A stretch of DNA of 64,000 bases. It comes from Bacteroidota bacterium (GTDB taxonomy: Bacteria > Bacteroidota > Ignavibacteria > UBA10030 > UBA8401). Shown here one piece after another: positions 62,440 through 64,000 of the stretch; positions within the stretch are counted from its first letter, which is position 1; the number at the start of each line of letters is the position of its first letter. Position numbers and translations under genes: made by a program. The notes beneath the pieces are model-generated. The model was not told where the DNA came from. It ran no database searches and saw only the letters and a program-made list of their open reading frames with translations. The DNA is taken from the NCBI GenBank assembly GCA_035506275.1, contig DATJPT010000008.1, positions 1 to 64,000 of the forward strand. Reading direction: 5' to 3'.

Positions 62440-64000
62440 TCAGTTCAACCGCTTGATAAGATCAATCAGAGCTTTCGCTCTCGCTTCAACCCTAACGGAA
62501 TCTTCTTTGATTCCTTTCACGAAACTGTTGCCGTCGTACGTCCCGCGAACAGCGGAAAAATCCGCATCCCGTACGGATGCGCCGCCGTCGATTCCATAGC
62601 TAATTTTTGACTGGACATCGAACTCCTTTCGGGCATCATCAAGGACCATCACATTGTATTTGTCGGATGCCGCCTTCCATTCTTCGATGAGAGAGACGAG
62701 TGTGGCGGCTGTCATCTCCCTCATCGAGATATGAGACCGGGTTTCGATCAGTCGGGCGCACCAGTTCCATTCATATTCATCGTACTTTGCATGAATCTTC
62801 AACAGCTCATCATCGAAACTCTTGATATCGTTGATCTTCCCGCCGGCAACGTTGCCAACAAATTCGGCAATGACCGATTCCGGCGCCATGAGGCCGTTGA
62901 CATCAACCCATTTTACCAGATCGTTGTCAACGGTCCGGGAAAGCGCGCTGCGGACCTCGTTGAGCGTCGTGCAATTTTTCAGCTCGTCAAGTTTCCTGCC
63001 TAGGCAATCGCCGATAAACATTCTAATAGCCGTTTCGTAACACTCGCAAGCAGTGTTTACAACTTTCTTCTGAATGAGAACACCGCCGAAGTTCAGCGTC
63101 TCCTGGCCGTCTGAAGCACTTTTTGCGAGGTCGTTCAGCAACTGGATCCCGCGGAGCATTTTCCCGATCACAAACGGGGAAAGAACTTGAAAATGTATAA
63201 GATCGCGTTTCGCGTCTTTTCGGCCGTCGCGGCCCGGCCATTTCATGCCGTCCCGCTTTACGCCGACCGTGAAGAAACTCCACCCCGGGATGCACACGGT
63301 TTTTCCTCCGCTCTCCCTGATAAGAGAAAACGGAAGGTCGGTGGTATCGAAATTTGCGTAATTCTTGCCGATCACGGTGCTGAACGCGCCGACGCGGTTC
63401 TCCCATGACAAATAACTGAACGAACCTGTCTTCGATCCCCGTTCAAGAACTCCTTGATGAACCGGACCGAGTTTATACATGTGGTTACTTTGATTCGATC
63501 CGCTGCCGGCATTATAGAACGAAAAGAAACCTGCGATCAAAAGGGTCGACTTATGGTGTGAAACGGTGTAAGGGCCGGCAAAGGCAGAGCATCCTTCGCC
63601 GTGAAATAGTTCCGAATTGCAAAAGAACGCAGAGTTCTCAGCAGAAAATTGTTTGCCGACTTTTACGCTTTGGCCGACAAAGCATTTTTCCAGAATAGCG
63701 GACTGATCTGCTTTCGAGCCGGACAGAACAATGAATTTTTTCGCTATGACGCCGGTTCCTATGTACACCGGAGCCAGGGCTGAACTTTGGACGGTTCCCT
63801 CTTCGAGCGTCAGTGCTCCGTCGATGATCGCGAACGGCCCAACCGCGACGTTTGTTATCCTTCCCGCGCCGCTAATCCGAGCGCCCGTTCCGATCGTTCC
63901 CCTTGACGCCGTCCTTGTTTTGGTGTAGCCGTCGATAATTTCATTGAGCTTGTCGATCAGCGCTGAATGGTGTCTGTAGAAGACAATGAAGTACGCCATT
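62440..64000 (-). CDS. DUF4954 family protein, N-terminus beyond right edge
   Basis: At least 520 residues are seen. The frame has a methionine at 63999, but the family is longer, so the true start probably lies outside the window. The first 150 visible residues show left-handed-beta-helix-like sequence (TIGTGARISGAGRITN, AVGPFAIIDGALTLEEG) as in acyl- or nucleotidyl-transferases. A conserved block follows (LIAGFFSFYNAGSGSNQSNHMYKLGP, in part), then a helical C-terminal half. DUF4954 proteins are known from Bacteroidota and spirochaetes and are of unknown function. Confidence 0.88.
   Translation of the reverse strand, partial: MAYFIVFYRHHSALIDKLNEIIDGYTKTRTASRGTIGTGARISGAGRITNVAVGPFAIIDGALTLEEGTVQSSALAPVYIGTGVIAKKFIVLSGSKADQSAILEKCFVGQSVKVGKQFSAENSAFFCNSELFHGEGCSAFAGPYTVSHHKSTLLIAGFFSFYNAGSGSNQSNHMYKLGPVHQGVLERGSKTGSFSYLSWENRVGAFSTVIGKNYANFDTTDLPFSLIRESGGKTVCIPGWSFFTVGVKRDGMKWPGRDGRKDAKRDLIHFQVLSPFVIGKMLRGIQLLNDLAKSASDGQETLNFGGVLIQKKVVNTACECYETAIRMFIGDCLGRKLDELKNCTTLNEVRSALSRTVDNDLVKWVDVNGLMAPESVIAEFVGNVAGGKINDIKSFDDELLKIHAKYDEYEWNWCARLIETRSHISMREMTAATLVSLIEEWKAASDKYNVMVLDDARKEFDVQSKISYGIDGGASVRDADFSAVRGTYDGNSFVKGIKEDSVRVEARAKALIDLIKRLN

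Overview
The window looks like a chromosome segment of a Bacteroidota/Ignavibacteriota-type (FCB group) bacterium, roughly half G+C in its core genes. Evidence for this is the pair of PorV/PorQ-type outer-membrane proteins, a FlgD-like C-terminal domain on a secreted propeller protein, the DUF4834 and DUF4954 family members, a DUF1207-like protein, and frequent TTG/GTG starts with 1-4 base gene overlaps. Recognisable promoters are of the TTGACA-N17-TATAAT kind rather than the -33/-7 type of classical Bacteroides. No rRNA or tRNA gene was found.

Layout. (1) 1-4840: the right end of an integrative element. It holds a large serine integrase (3366-4865) and, transcribed away from it, a compact AT-rich three-gene operon of unknown function: a deoxynucleoside-kinase-like P-loop protein, a radical SAM enzyme and a DEDD exonuclease-like protein. 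The element has cut comM (4840-5892), leaving its first 351 codons. (2) 6007-14746: core genes on the minus strand: nuoI, nuoH and nuoG, an alanine-aminotransferase-like enzyme, an M16 peptidase, a BNR-repeat protein, an internally duplicated membrane protein and uridine kinase. (3) 14811-18452: a 3,642-bp IS1-family-like transposon with 15-bp terminal inverted repeats and an exact 8-bp target duplication (CGCCGGTG). Besides the transposase it carries seven small genes or candidate genes and a noncoding stretch full of hairpins. (4) 18503-27112: a tightly overlapping plus-strand cluster of three GT2 glycosyltransferases, a UPF0104-type membrane protein, a polysaccharide deacetylase, an MGT-like glycosyltransferase, a PHP-domain protein and an outer-membrane-type protein. 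It probably builds a glycolipid or surface glycan. (5) 27163-30166: a multi-pass membrane protein with an AAA+/Fis regulator that lacks the GAFTGA motif, next to a small secreted protein made of five 17-residue repeats behind a long structured leader. (6) 30565-35942: a site-2-type protease, then a lipoprotein, a secreted propeller protein and two PorV-like proteins, preceded by a leader RNA with mutually exclusive stems. (7) 35961-44732: a second surface-polysaccharide block (GT4, flippase, deacetylase, GT4 and several GT9 genes). (8) 44843-62049: housekeeping genes: nth, lysC, dapA, a molybdopterin oxidoreductase, an ABC-2 exporter, asnS, nadA, GT9, DUF4834, a dNK, folK, folB, glnS and gltX, followed by a YD-repeat protein. 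(9) 62440-64000: a partial DUF4954 protein running off the right edge.

The best candidates for undescribed biology are the kinase/radical SAM/exonuclease operon on the comM-integrated element, the IS1-like transposon with passenger genes and structured noncoding DNA, the repeat-peptide locus, and the possible attenuator or pseudoknot at 31568-31680.
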